A stretch of DNA of 64,000 nucleotides from Dendrophyllia cribrosa (lineage: Eukaryota > Cnidaria > Anthozoa > Scleractinia > Dendrophylliidae), in contig JAJLRJ010000007.1 of assembly GCA_024195265.1 (NCBI GenBank), positions 27,690,100 through 27,754,099 on the forward strand. The letters are read 5' to 3'. Every line of letters begins with the position of its first letter. Positions within the stretch are counted from its first letter, which is position 1. The position numbers were made by a program, and so were the translations under genes. The notes under the pieces are model-generated. The model was not told where the DNA came from. It saw only the letters and a program-made list of their open reading frames with translations, and did no database searches. Shown one piece after another: positions 10,501 to 22,500 of the stretch.

Positions 10501-13500
10501 CTTGCTTAACATTTTATTGAAATTTTTTACACTTTGTCTGTAAACTACTCTAGTTTAGCTTAGAAACATGACCTAAACAAAATGTCTTCAACTGCATTTG
10601 TTTCTGCGTAGAGCGCCTCTCAAAAACCATCAATTTTAGTCTTCAGATCACCGTCGAAAAGGCCGAGACGGCCTGAATTCGTTTTTTGCTCGTAGCAGGG
10701 CGAAAATAAAGAATTTGAAAAAAAGAATTGTGTATTTCATACATGTGTACCAAAGCCTTTTCATCAGCAAAAAATAAAGGGAAACTATTTTTGGTCGCGA
10801 AATCGAGTGGACCGCTTTTAGCGGGACTGCCACTTAACAATTCACAATATACAACGATATGCAATGCAATAGCCCAAAATTCAACCTGAAACAAAAGACA
10901 TCACTACGAGGCTTAGGGGAATGATAGTAGGGATTTATATGGTTTATTCCCCTAAGCCTCGTAGTGATGTCTTTTGTTTCAAGTTGGATTTTAATATATC
11001 GAAATTGGGCTATTTCCAAGACATCTTAGTATATACAGTTGAACCTCTGGTAGGCGACCACCATCCGTGCAATAAAAAGTGGTCTTTTAAGGGAGGTGGT
11101 CTCTCATGGGAGGTAAAATTACAGAGAAATTCACAGTTCGTCCTCTCAAAAAGTGGTCGATGTGGGGCTGCATGGTGAAGAAATGAACCGTCCAACTAGA
11201 TTAGTAATTCAGTGACTAAAAAACCCCGCCAGTTTCGCTCTTTTGTTTAAGGCCTAAAAATCTACCACCAAAGCCGCATCTACTACTAATATTCGTTTTT
11301 AAGTACAACATTCGGTTATAGCCGTAACATACGGATGCCCGCGCATGTTGCCTAACAATGTTACACAATGAGTGCAGACTTAGAGACATTCTATGCAGGT
11401 AGCAAAAGTTAAAGAAATTTAAAGTATAGTTTTTGTAATTGCTTTTAGGCTCCAGATGCAATAGAGGTTCTTCCTGAGGTCGAAGAACGTAGACTGATAC
11501 AGAAAACTATTCGTGTCTTTCTGAGCTCAACCTTTACCGATACACAGTTGGACAGAAATAATCTTATGGAGGAAGTCTTCAAGCCAGTCAGGGAATTTTG
11601 CCAAAAGCGTGGTGTTGAGTTTGAAGTGGTGGACCTGCGATGGGGTAGAGAGACAGTATTATCATATTATTAATATCTCTAGTCACCCAACGAATTGTTT
11701 CGCAGAATACTCTGTTAGAGATTCTCATATACGCTCTCATAATTTTGGATTACAATTGGACTGTGAAAAGCTAAGGTTCTCAAACTCCTCACAAAACTAC
11801 GCCTAATATTTTCAAGTCGATGAAAAATGCTATTTTCGGTTCTCAGAAAAGTCCAACTAAGAATTTCTACTTTGTACCATAGGCGGCTGAAGGAAAAACG
11901 ACACATTTACAATATTACAATACTGAAAAAGAAAGATATCACCGCGCATCACTTTTGAGAATTTCTAAAAAAGAAGCTTAGCTATATATAGCTAGCACCT
12001 CTGATAATAAAGAAGACTTGTATCTGTTAGTGTGTGACACATGTTTGTGTTTTCTTTTGCTTCAGCCCTGAAGTAAATTGAACGTGTTAATTCTAGTAAA
12101 TGGTTTAAATTATAACGAATTGTCGGCTGAAAGTTATAATTTTGATTTCAGAAGTAAACCAGGGATTAATTGGTTGACAAGCCACACTGAAGTTCGCAAC
12201 ACTTTTAGATTTTGGGATAATTTAAGAAATAGATCTAGGAAGGCAAACATCGATGTATGAGCACGCTACCTAATTTCAGATAAGCGGTATTTCTTATTAT
12301 TTGGCTCGAGAGACTACGTTGCATCAACTAGTCCCAGTTTAAAAATACCTTGACCTAAAAGTTCGTGATTACATTTTATTCACCAGCACTCTAAACCGAT
12401 CTATTTAAATCATATTTTTTATAGCTTTTTTCTCTCCCCATGCAGGAGTGCGCGAAGAATCTGTGGACGAACATCGCGTGATAAACATTTGCATGGAAGA
12501 AATAATACGCTGTCAAGAAACGTCGCTTGGAATCGCCTTCATCGCCATTTTAGGAGACAAATATGGCTACAGACCGCTGCCTCCATCAGTCAACGCTAAT
12601 GAATTTGAATCGCTTCTTCATTTGATTGATGACCAATCACATCAAGAGTTGATCACCTCTTGGTATCTTCGCGACGACAACTCGGATCCACCCTGTTATG
12701 TGCTACAGCCAATCTCAAAGCAGTTTCCTGACATAACCTCAAAAGAGAAACAAAATAGTTCCAAAGCTAAGGAAGGATGGTGGAAAGTCGAGGAGAGGAT
12801 ATGGAGTATTTTACGGTCAGCTGCAGATAAGGCTGGTCTAAAGGAAGAAGAGAAGCAAAAGTACACGGTGTCCGTGACTCAGCTGGAGGTAGAAAGAGGC
12901 GTGGTTACTGATCCCGAAGCATGCCAGCGTTCTCTTGTTATTGATCGAAGGTTTGATCGCATTAATGAAACGGATGAGGCGGCCGGTAAATTTATAAACT
13001 TACAGACATTAAAGGTATGATAATATATGTAGGCATTTTATGGGTCATGTAGCAGCTCTCAGAAGATCAAACCCAATTGGATCGATACGATAGTACGAGA
13101 AACAATAGAAACAAACCAATAGAACGAGTCGACAATGAAATTAAAACTATTGTTCGTTTTATTCAATCTTGACAGCTCTTCTGAGCGGCTGCTACACTAC
13201 CGCCGGTCTTATGCACACAGGCTCATAAACTAAACAAAGCTTCAACACACGTTTATTTTGTTGCTCGGTCACATTTACGAAAGCCAAAGTTATTACAGGG
13301 GGTTATCATGCGACCCATCTTACATCATTCCAGGCAATCAAAGTTGATCACAAGCCCTTTATAACATTCTTTTCAATTTCGGCTGCATTCCGTGCGACAG
13401 AACTAATTGATGAAAAACGTTTACCAGCAGAGAAAAAGTAAAAATCGTATAACAACATAATTCTTAGCTAGTTACAGTTAAATAATAAAGAGAAGATTTC

Positions 13501-16500
13501 ATTCAATATAATAAAAAATTAGCGCCAGCTTTTCTTTCATGAATCACCGAGTTTGCCAATTCCCACGTGCAGTGAGATTTAAACGTTTTAGTTAAAGTGT
13601 CTATAACCCCAGAAAGTTTTTTTCACCAGAATAAATCTTTGTATTGAACTGAGTAAAATGCCGCAAAAGTTTTTGGTTTTGCTTAAAACCTCGATTTTTG
13701 ACGAATTTTCAAAGTCTGCAAAAATCGCAAAAATAAAAATCATGACCGAGTCGCAGAATCATTCGAAAAGGTCTGGGTCTAGCACAATATGTGACGTCAT
13801 TCCAGGATATCTTTCGCTCTCGATCATCGAAGACAGTCTCGCTGCGGTCAGGAACACAAAAATGCCTGAGAGTTGTGTAGTATTTGGCTGTAGCAACCCT
13901 TCAAACGAAAAAGAAGGCATTGCTCTCCACCCAATACCTTTTTATGATAAAGAAGAGGCGGAGAAACGAAAAAGAAGAAAAAAGTGGGTCGATTTTGTTA
14001 AACTGAAGCGAGCACATTGGGAGCCCACCAAGTACTTGTCGGTGTGTTCGAAGCACTTCACAGATGAGAACTTCACTGTCCTGTTTTCTGAATTAACTGA
14101 GGACAGTTTAACCGAAACTGTAGAAAGTAGAACCGAAACTGCAGTCTTGCTTGAGATTTTCTACTAAAGATTTTCTATCGAGATGTCAGATACTCGACAG
14201 CATTATGGCCACCTCGTGCCCAACCAATTGCCACAGAATAGCCAAACAAATTAAACGAAACCGAGATGAAAGACGAAGGATTGAGTGCACCGCTCCCAGA
14301 TTATCCAAGTTCTGAGGAAGAAACAATCAGCAACGCTCAACCACCGCGCAGAGAAAGCCGTAAACGCTACCGTGAAACGCAGGATAGAAAACAAAATCAC
14401 AGCAGTGAATGAAACAACGGCGACAGCAAAATAGCTAGAAAGCGTCCACGCTCTTACGAGAAAACCACCCTGGAAATGTCGATAGACAGCTGGATAAAGG
14501 CATCGGAGAAATCGATCGGGAAACTAGAGACACGCATAGAGAATAAGTCTTGCCCAAGAACACTTCGTTACGATGTGAGGGCAAAGATCAGACCCGATCC
14601 AGAATTCAAGATCGACATTAACAGGATTAGAAAGGAAGCAGAGCGTAAACTGCTCGGAGCATTAAAAACATTCCACTCCGAAGCGCAACAAAGTGAAACT
14701 AAGAGAACTTGAGCGAAAATCATGTTTCAGTCTTGAATCTAGTGAACCTAGTACATCAAGAAATACTGATGTAAATCGAGACCGAGCTAAGAACAAACAA
14801 AAGAATGTGACAGCTAGCACTGATAATGTATCACGGAATGTACAAATGTCAGCCCACAACATTCAAGCACAAATAAATTTTCTTAAGAAACTGATGGAAA
14901 CTTTAGAGAAAGCAAATAAGAATAAATGAAGTGCATCCTATCCTTGTCTATTATCTGAGTGTACAGATAAAATTAAGAGGGAAAAGAATACAGAGAAACG
15001 GAAAGTACGAAACAAGAAACACAATACGCGCAAAAATATTAGCGCGCCAGAAGCGACAGATTAAAACTAATGAGTCGAACAAACGACACATTAAGAACCT
15101 TTCCGCTATAGAACTCACAACTGATCAAATCAACTTACTTTCAAATAAGGCCAAATAAAACTAAATGAAAGTTAATAAAGGTTTTTTCTTCGCAAATACA
15201 AAACAATAAAGTGGCTGAAATCAACATGTGAATGACTGAGATCGGACCGGATCGGCTTTGTTGACAATATCCTGGAATGACGTCACTAGTCCCAGTCTCC
15301 GATTCACTCGGCCGTGTGGAAAACAAGTCTAACTTTGACGGGCCATAAAAAATCGAGGTTTTAAGCAAAAGCAAAAATTTTTGCGGCATTGTACTCAGTT
15401 CAATACAAAGATTTATTCTGATGAAAAAAACTTTCTGGGGTTATAGACACTTTAAGAAGTACGGCCCCTTTTCTTTAGTTTAAACTGACTTGGAAATCTA
15501 TTGTTGTAGACAAATATGGGAGAGACAGATGTCGGTGGATCCGATTCTATTACCTTGATATCCTGTCAGTATTCGAAAAAATTTAACGGTCTTTCTTTGA
15601 TTGACGTTCACTAAATTCCAGGACAGCAGTACAGTTTTGTTGAGCATATTGGAGGTGGTCGTGTGAACGTCGGACCCTTTGACGATCGTGTTGTTCCCCG
15701 CACAATTTCTCTCTTCATCCTTCATCACTTCGGTGATGTGAGCTCCTTGTGTAAACATTGTTATTGAGTACCCGCGTATATAATGGCGGGAGGTAACTTT
15801 TCGATGGACTACGGTAACCAACCCATGCAGGAAGGGATATTAATACTCTCAGTCGCTTCAAGCTACAGAATCCAGGATAATCCCCGGCAGCTGTAGGCCA
15901 CTTGGCATATGAAGGCTTTACCTTATCATATATCGAGGTAGAAAACATGATGTTTTTTAATAGAGTCGGATCATTCTCACCTCCTCGCTTGTCTAGCCAT
16001 CGTAAAATGGTTTACTGTAACTTAAAGTTCACCTAAACCCCAATTTTTTCTCTTAATCAACTTAATGTACGTTGAAAAGTCGAATAGTGAAATATTTCTT
16101 GTTTTTAACGTGGCGTTAGCAGATATGAATTTACAAAATGCTAATTAGATGACGTCAAATCAAGACTTTACCATTATTTCTACTTCAATTTACCATACGC
16201 AGTTCACAGCTTAAGGATAATCAATTTAAGAAATATTAATAAAAACTGTTTATAGTCAATTGATTTGTAAAAAAAAAAATATTACTTGGAGGTGGAAACA
16301 AGTAGTTGTATAATAAACGAGTCTTGATTTGACGTCATCTAATTAGCATTTGTAAATTCAAATCTCTATAACTCACTAACGCGACGTTATGAACAAGAAA
16401 TATTTCACTATTCGACTTTTCAACGTACATTGAGATGATTAAAAGAAAACAAAATTAGGGGTTAGGTGCACTTTAATGGGGCAATGACATGGGGATTCTG

Positions 16501-19500
16501 CTTTATTTGGTTAAAACTGTACGTACTAAATATTAGTTTGACTATGCACCTTTGCTCTAAAACCAAATTTTCTAAGAGGACCATACCGAGCAAAAGTATT
16601 CAGAAATTCCTCGAAAGTAAATTAAACCATAACCAGATTTAAGCGATCTTTTTCAAGATACAAGGTCGGAATAACTAGACAAAAAATTGTCTATTTTTTT
16701 CTAGCTACATCCATGTTTGATACGTAACTGTGGTATGAGTTATTAAAAAAACATTGTCTTTAAGGATGGGAAGAAAGTCATAGACCCAGAATGCTGGCAG
16801 CTTTTGATGGATTTAAAAGAAAAGCGAATTCAAATGCTAGGTTCACCTGAAGTTGGACGAGTACTTAAGTTTCCTACCTTGCACTGGCACTACGAAGGAC
16901 TTAAACAAGATGAACACGAAAAATACCTTAAGGGTAATAGAAAAGAACAAATATTAATTTCATTATCTGAATTTTAATTTTTTTTAATTCTATTCAGACC
17001 GGGAGTGGGGAAGTCACTTCGAATGTTAATAACTTAATAAGCATTTATCCAATGCCCACAACTTTTCTATTATCTAGAAAGGTTTCCATGGCAACAATAT
17101 GTTTCATGTGTATCCAAATTTTTTAATTTTCCGCTTAAATTAACGTTTAAACGGAAAAATTTATCTTTCTTGAAATAAATTTTACAATTTAACTCAATTT
17201 TGGCGCTTTCTAAGTAAATCTGACGAAGCCGTGTAAGGAAACTCAAGAGGGTTTTTAGCTTCAAGTGTACATGAGCGGTTTAAAATGCTCAACATTGAGC
17301 GACAGACCTATGCGGTAAATGGGACTTTGAGGTACGGTTTACAAATGCGATTTTTGGTGTGATTTGGCAGCGTTTTGTTTTTGCGGCCGGTGAATTCAAG
17401 AACGCCTGTGTTCTACCAATCGAAGCAAAAGTCGCTTGTGTCGATTTTTTGAAAAAAAAAATGCAGCACCTGCAGACACGGCATAAAATCTCTCAAACCT
17501 GAAATCAAATATTCAACAAAGCGTGTAGCAAAACAATGGAGATAATTTTCACAAGAAAAGATTCATAACTTCATTATTATTCTTTTCTCTTCAGAATTGT
17601 GTTGTCGAGTAAAAGAACTTCTAACGTCCCATATAGATGGAGTGTTGAAAAAGCTTGGTCCTGTTAACCCTCTGAAGGAGGAAATAACGCGTCACACGCT
17701 CTTCTGTCGTGACAAAACACGCTTTTTTCATGGCCGCGTGGATATTTTACAGGCCATCCACAAGTACGTGAGCAGACCAAATCCCATGATGCCTTTAGTG
17801 ATTTATGGTGAATCTGGAGTTGGTAAGACGTCACTGATGGCTAAGGTTGCCATGGAAACACAAGAAAAGGGCAAGGGCAGAAATCTCGCGGTCATGTATC
17901 GGTTTTGTGGAACAACCCCGGACTCATCTAATGGTATGACGTCATGAAAGCTCCGTCACTCATCCCCTCCTCTCCTCCCTCTCCCCAATCCCATCCCCAA
18001 CTTGAAGTTTCTGAGCCATTACAAATGACAACCAATCATTATAACCGTGAATTAAATGCGCCTACCTGCTGTAACGGTCAGTGAGATCTCAGGGTTTTTT
18101 TTACTGATGTCCGGTCACAAGCATGAGCTTTTTCCTTTTTAAATGCGTTTTCGTTAAAGGATGGCAAGTATAGATCAGTCCGGCCTATTCCTTGCACTTT
18201 GTAGCTCAAAAAATATTTGTTGAAGGTTTCTTGTCCTTGCGTCATCGCATTCAGGGATTATTAAGTCATATTTCGCTTTATAAAGAAAGGTCTGCAGCTA
18301 TGAGCCATAGTGCTTTGTACCTGTTTTCTTCCAAGCCTCCAAACTTCATATTTGTCATCCTGGCTATGCAAAGCGGCATTTTTGTGTCTGTAATTTCTGC
18401 TGTAGTTGCAATTAACATAATCCTAGTCATCTGATATTTGTCTCCCTTTCTCAGGTCGAGCCCTAACAGAGAGCTTTTGTAAACAACTTAAACTTGATGT
18501 TTACAACATTAGCGACGAGATTCCTGATGACTACAAAAGCTTGTGCGAGGTTTTTCCTAAATTTATGGCGTATGCCTCAGAAGAACGACCGCTGTGCATA
18601 GTGATCGATTCCTTAGATCAGCTAACTGACGAGGACGGCGCGAGGCGCTTCTTGGAATGGCTTCCACGCAAACTACCTGCGCATGTGCACATGATAATAT
18701 CTACCCTACCCGAGGAAGGTGGCTGTATGCAGCGATTGAACACATTTGGAATGCCGGTTGAGCAATTCTTGGAGGTAAATAAATTATTTGATGACACTCT
18801 TTTTTTAAAACTCCCTGGAAAAGCAACAGCGTGAGCTTGGATTTACACGTGACAAGGTGATCTGTCTTGGTACATCAGCAGACCGAAATGTCCATGTTGA
18901 ATGAATTGTGGAAGCAAAGTTAGTTAAAGTGATGCGTGGTAACAAAACAGTGAAGGAACTTCCCACGATAAACAGCGAGTTTTGTTTTGGCTTGTCCAAT
19001 ATCTTGAAGAATCAGAAAAAATACATGTAGTCATAAAGTGCTATCCTTGGTGATTTCAGGTGAAACGGCTTGATAAGGATGACGGACCTGCTATTTTAGA
19101 TGACTGGCTTCGATCAGTTAACAGGAAGCTGACCTCTGAACAGCGGGAGCTTATTTTAGAGAAATTCAGTTGTTGCCCACTGCCATTGTACTTACAGTTG
19201 CTTTTCAACAAATGTCGGTCTTGGCCCTCGTACAAGTAAGAGCGTCTTTATTCACAGGGAGCCCATACAATCTGTTTGTGTAACACAATGACCGTTTGTA
19301 TTTTTATAGGAAATGTATGGGATTTACCTAAATTTCATATTATGGCGACGTATCGCCAAATGTATGTACTGATCAATGCTAAATAAACGTTAAATTATCT
19401 TATTTGTTGTGTGTTGTCGTCCTTTTGCCGTAAAAGTGAGATTTTGAGCGATTTTGAAGGATTCTGAGTTCGCCGTTGACTGTACGTCTAAGAGAAAGAC

Positions 19501-22500
19501 AAGGTCATTTAACGTTTATTTAGCGCTGATCAGTACATACATTTGGCGATACGTCGCCATAATATGAAATTTAGGTAAATCCCATACATTTCCTATAAAA
19601 ATACAAACGGTCATTGTGTTACACAAACAGATTGTATGGGCTCCCTGTGCTTTATTCAGATAAACAGACAATGGTACAGTTACTTTCTGACAACAATCTG
19701 TTAGGATTTGCTTATTAAATAAGTTATTATGGTATCGTAAAGCAGTTTTTGTTAACAAGTTTTCTTGATAAGTTAACTTGCTTGTGCGTAAAGGGTGAAC
19801 TGAGTTTTCCTTGGCAAGTTCAATTTGCTCGTGAAGACGAATACCAAGCTTCCTTGTCGAGTATTCCTTGGTGACAGCAAAACAGTGCCGTGAACAAGAG
19901 CAACAGCAGTGCGTGAACAAGAGCCACAAGCAAATTTCCTTCAAAGTCTTATCGTTCAAAAACTGGCCTTTGCCGTGCAAATTTTGTAGTACTCATGAGC
20001 AAATGAAACTAACAAATGGAAACTTGTCAAGGAATGCTTCCTCGTGTGGATCTAGCATAATCTATTCCCAACACTGTCTTGGTGTCAACCGTGCTCAAAC
20101 AAGTGAATATTCAGTAACAAGACCTACTGGGACTAAAGCAACTACAAAATCTATTGCACTAACTACACAAATTACACGAACTACAGGACTTCACGAACTA
20201 AACGAACTGCAGGTTCTAAAAATAATACAACAACTACAGTAACTCAAGCTACTACAAGAGCTATATTAACTACAATAAATAAAAGAACTTCACGAATTAT
20301 ACAACTATACAAACATGTCATCCATAACTTCATATCAATGAATCTATATTCGTGACGGTTATCATGGACGTATTACCATTCAAAGATCTTTCATCGGATT
20401 ATCGGGAGTTCAAGCGGGTATATATGTATGCATTCAGAAATAATGAATAGGTTTTTACTTGATTATTGTATTTAGTTCATTTACTTCGAATTCGCTTTTT
20501 TTTCTTAAATAGGGAAACCACTGACATCGTGCTCGAAAATGATGTAGTCGGGATGATCAGCTCTCTGTACCAGGACCTAGAAAACTACCACGGTGAAATG
20601 CTGGTGAAGAAAGTCCTGAGCCTGCTTGCTGCTGGGATCGAACATGGAAAGGATGGAATGAATTCAGACGATATTCTTAATATTTTAAGTTGTGATGATG
20701 ATCTTCTAACAGACGTGTTAGTTTATCACCAGCCACCGAAACGCCGCTTACCACCCCTATTGCTGGCTCGTCTAAAGCACGACCTTGGTCCTTTCTTAGT
20801 GGAGAGGGGTGCGTACGGTGTGTCACTGCTGGCGCTCTATCACAGGTACTCTTTGAAAGCTACATTGGGTATTGGGTAAGCAATACCGGTATAGCTTTCA
20901 ATTTTTTTAAAACAAAAACTGCATTCAGTTTAGAACTTCACAACCGGTTAAAAAAGAAACTTTTTCGTTTCGCCCTTAGCCTCTAACACACGAAAATATT
21001 CTTCTTCGTAAAGGGAAGAACGACCACGTCGCACTACTCCAATAAAATGTTATGATTATGCTCCATCCTCCCTTCCTGATCCCTATCCGAATTACCTACA
21101 CTCCGTCCCATCTTGGTTGTTTTTATAAGTGTTCTCCTCTTCCCCTGTCCCTGGTAAGATTTTAACAGACAAATGGCTTATGATCTAATTTTAGACAATT
21201 TGTGGAGGTCGCAAGAGAAAAATATCTCAATGGAAATCGTCACAAAGAAACTCACAACAGCATCGCCGACTACTTTTCTGGAGAATATCACAAGATATAC
21301 GGCAACGAGCGGGTCATCCCGGCCCAGCCCCATGCCTACTCCTCTGACGCTCTAAACCTGAGAAAACTGGACCGACTCCCCGTAGCGCTACTTGAGGCAC
21401 GTGACTTTAAAAGACTTCGAAGTACTCTGGGGGATATGAATTTTGTTCAGGCGAAGTGCATGGCGGGAATGGGATATGAACTTCTCGCGGAGGCTACCAA
21501 GGCTGTCAGTTGTTCTGTTGATGAGCAAGCTGAATCTGAGGTGAGGTGTAACCAGTGGTTTTGTAGCCTCCAGCGCAGACGTTCTTTGCACTCGTCAATC
21601 CTTCCGCACTGACGAACATTAATTTATTTTGTTGAAGGTGGCCGAACACTTACCTATGCGTTATTCTTCGTTATTTTCAAACCAAAAACTTTAGCCTTGG
21701 CCACCCAAACTTGGCAAGCTACAAGTTCAAATTAAGATGTTTGTATTTTGATATTTTTGTCGAGCTACGTTCCGTTGCCATGGCAACACGACTGGTTATA
21801 AACCGGCCTTAAATAGTGGTTTTGCTTTATTTTCAGGAAATCTAGACATTAAAGACATTAAATTAATACACGCTAGGAGTCCAAAGGGCGTCTCCGTAGG
21901 AGGCTAGTGACTTCGTATTTTCAAAGATTTAAAATGTTGTTAACTTTTAATTGAACAAGACGTTTCGGTTTAAAATGTGCATGTTTAATCAACTACTGTG
22001 CGACTACTAAAGCGTGAACAGCTGACAAGCAACGTGCGCCTTTTCTATGGCTAGAACCGAAAGGATGTTTTTTTTCTAACTTTTAGTAAAAAAACAGGCC
22101 CATTTCGCAGATTACAATTTTGTGTGGATTATTGATGCGAAAGCTATCACAGTACAACTGATTGATTCTGAGTCATTCTTATGAACAAAATACCTTCAAG
22201 CAGTTAACTTCCAAATTCTCTGGTTAATAAATAGTCATGTCATTGTTAAAGTTGATTAAACCTGATGAAACTATGTTTTACAGTGGAACTTTTAATTTAC
22301 TTTGGGACACCTCCATTAAGGGGACACCTCTATTAAGGGGACACCTCCATTAAGGGGACACTTCTATTAAGGTGACACCTCCATTAAGGGGACACCTCTA
22401 TTAAGGGGACACCTCTATTAAGGGGACACCTCCATTAAGGGGACACCTCTATTAAGGGGACACCTCCATTAAGGGGACACGTCTATTAAGGTGACACCTC

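Larger units (their letters stand above)
8481..10836. repeat. 2.36-kb near-perfect palindrome in intron 1
   Basis: The left arm (8481 to about 9655) is the reverse complement of the right arm (about 9662 to 10836). Paired coordinates sum to 19317 over the outer arms (8481+10836, 8956+10361, 9276+10041), so the arms are collinear without net gaps there. Towards the centre the sum shifts to about 19310, a 7-bp length change. The outer edges read TTAA-gtggcagtcccgc and gcgggactgccac-TTAA, suggesting a TTAA-flanked transposon with extremely long inverted repeats, though the TTAA is itself part of the palindrome. Divergence between arms is scattered single bases. Confidence 0.9.
13592..15455. mobile_element. 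Foldback element carrying a THAP-domain gene
   Basis: Ends ttaaagtgtctataacccc and ggggttatagacactttaa begin inverted repeats of more than 200 bp with breaks. Left 13592-13815 includes the start of an ORF and a gtgacgtcattccaggatat segment; right 15265-15455 mirrors both. The interior encodes a THAP zinc-finger protein and degraded follow-on ORFs. P-type transposases carry an N-terminal THAP domain, so this may be a non-autonomous P-like element. No catalytic RNase H-like domain is seen inside. Confidence 0.6.

Noticed and set aside
10643..11195. Minus-strand ORFs of 60-83 codons in the right palindrome arm and MITE
   Set aside because: They run across inverted-repeat boundaries and have no family or codon support.
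18192..18434. Hydrophobic 80-codon ORF between the NACHT exons
   Set aside because: Lies in an intron whose flanking exons join perfectly without it, and resembles no known protein.
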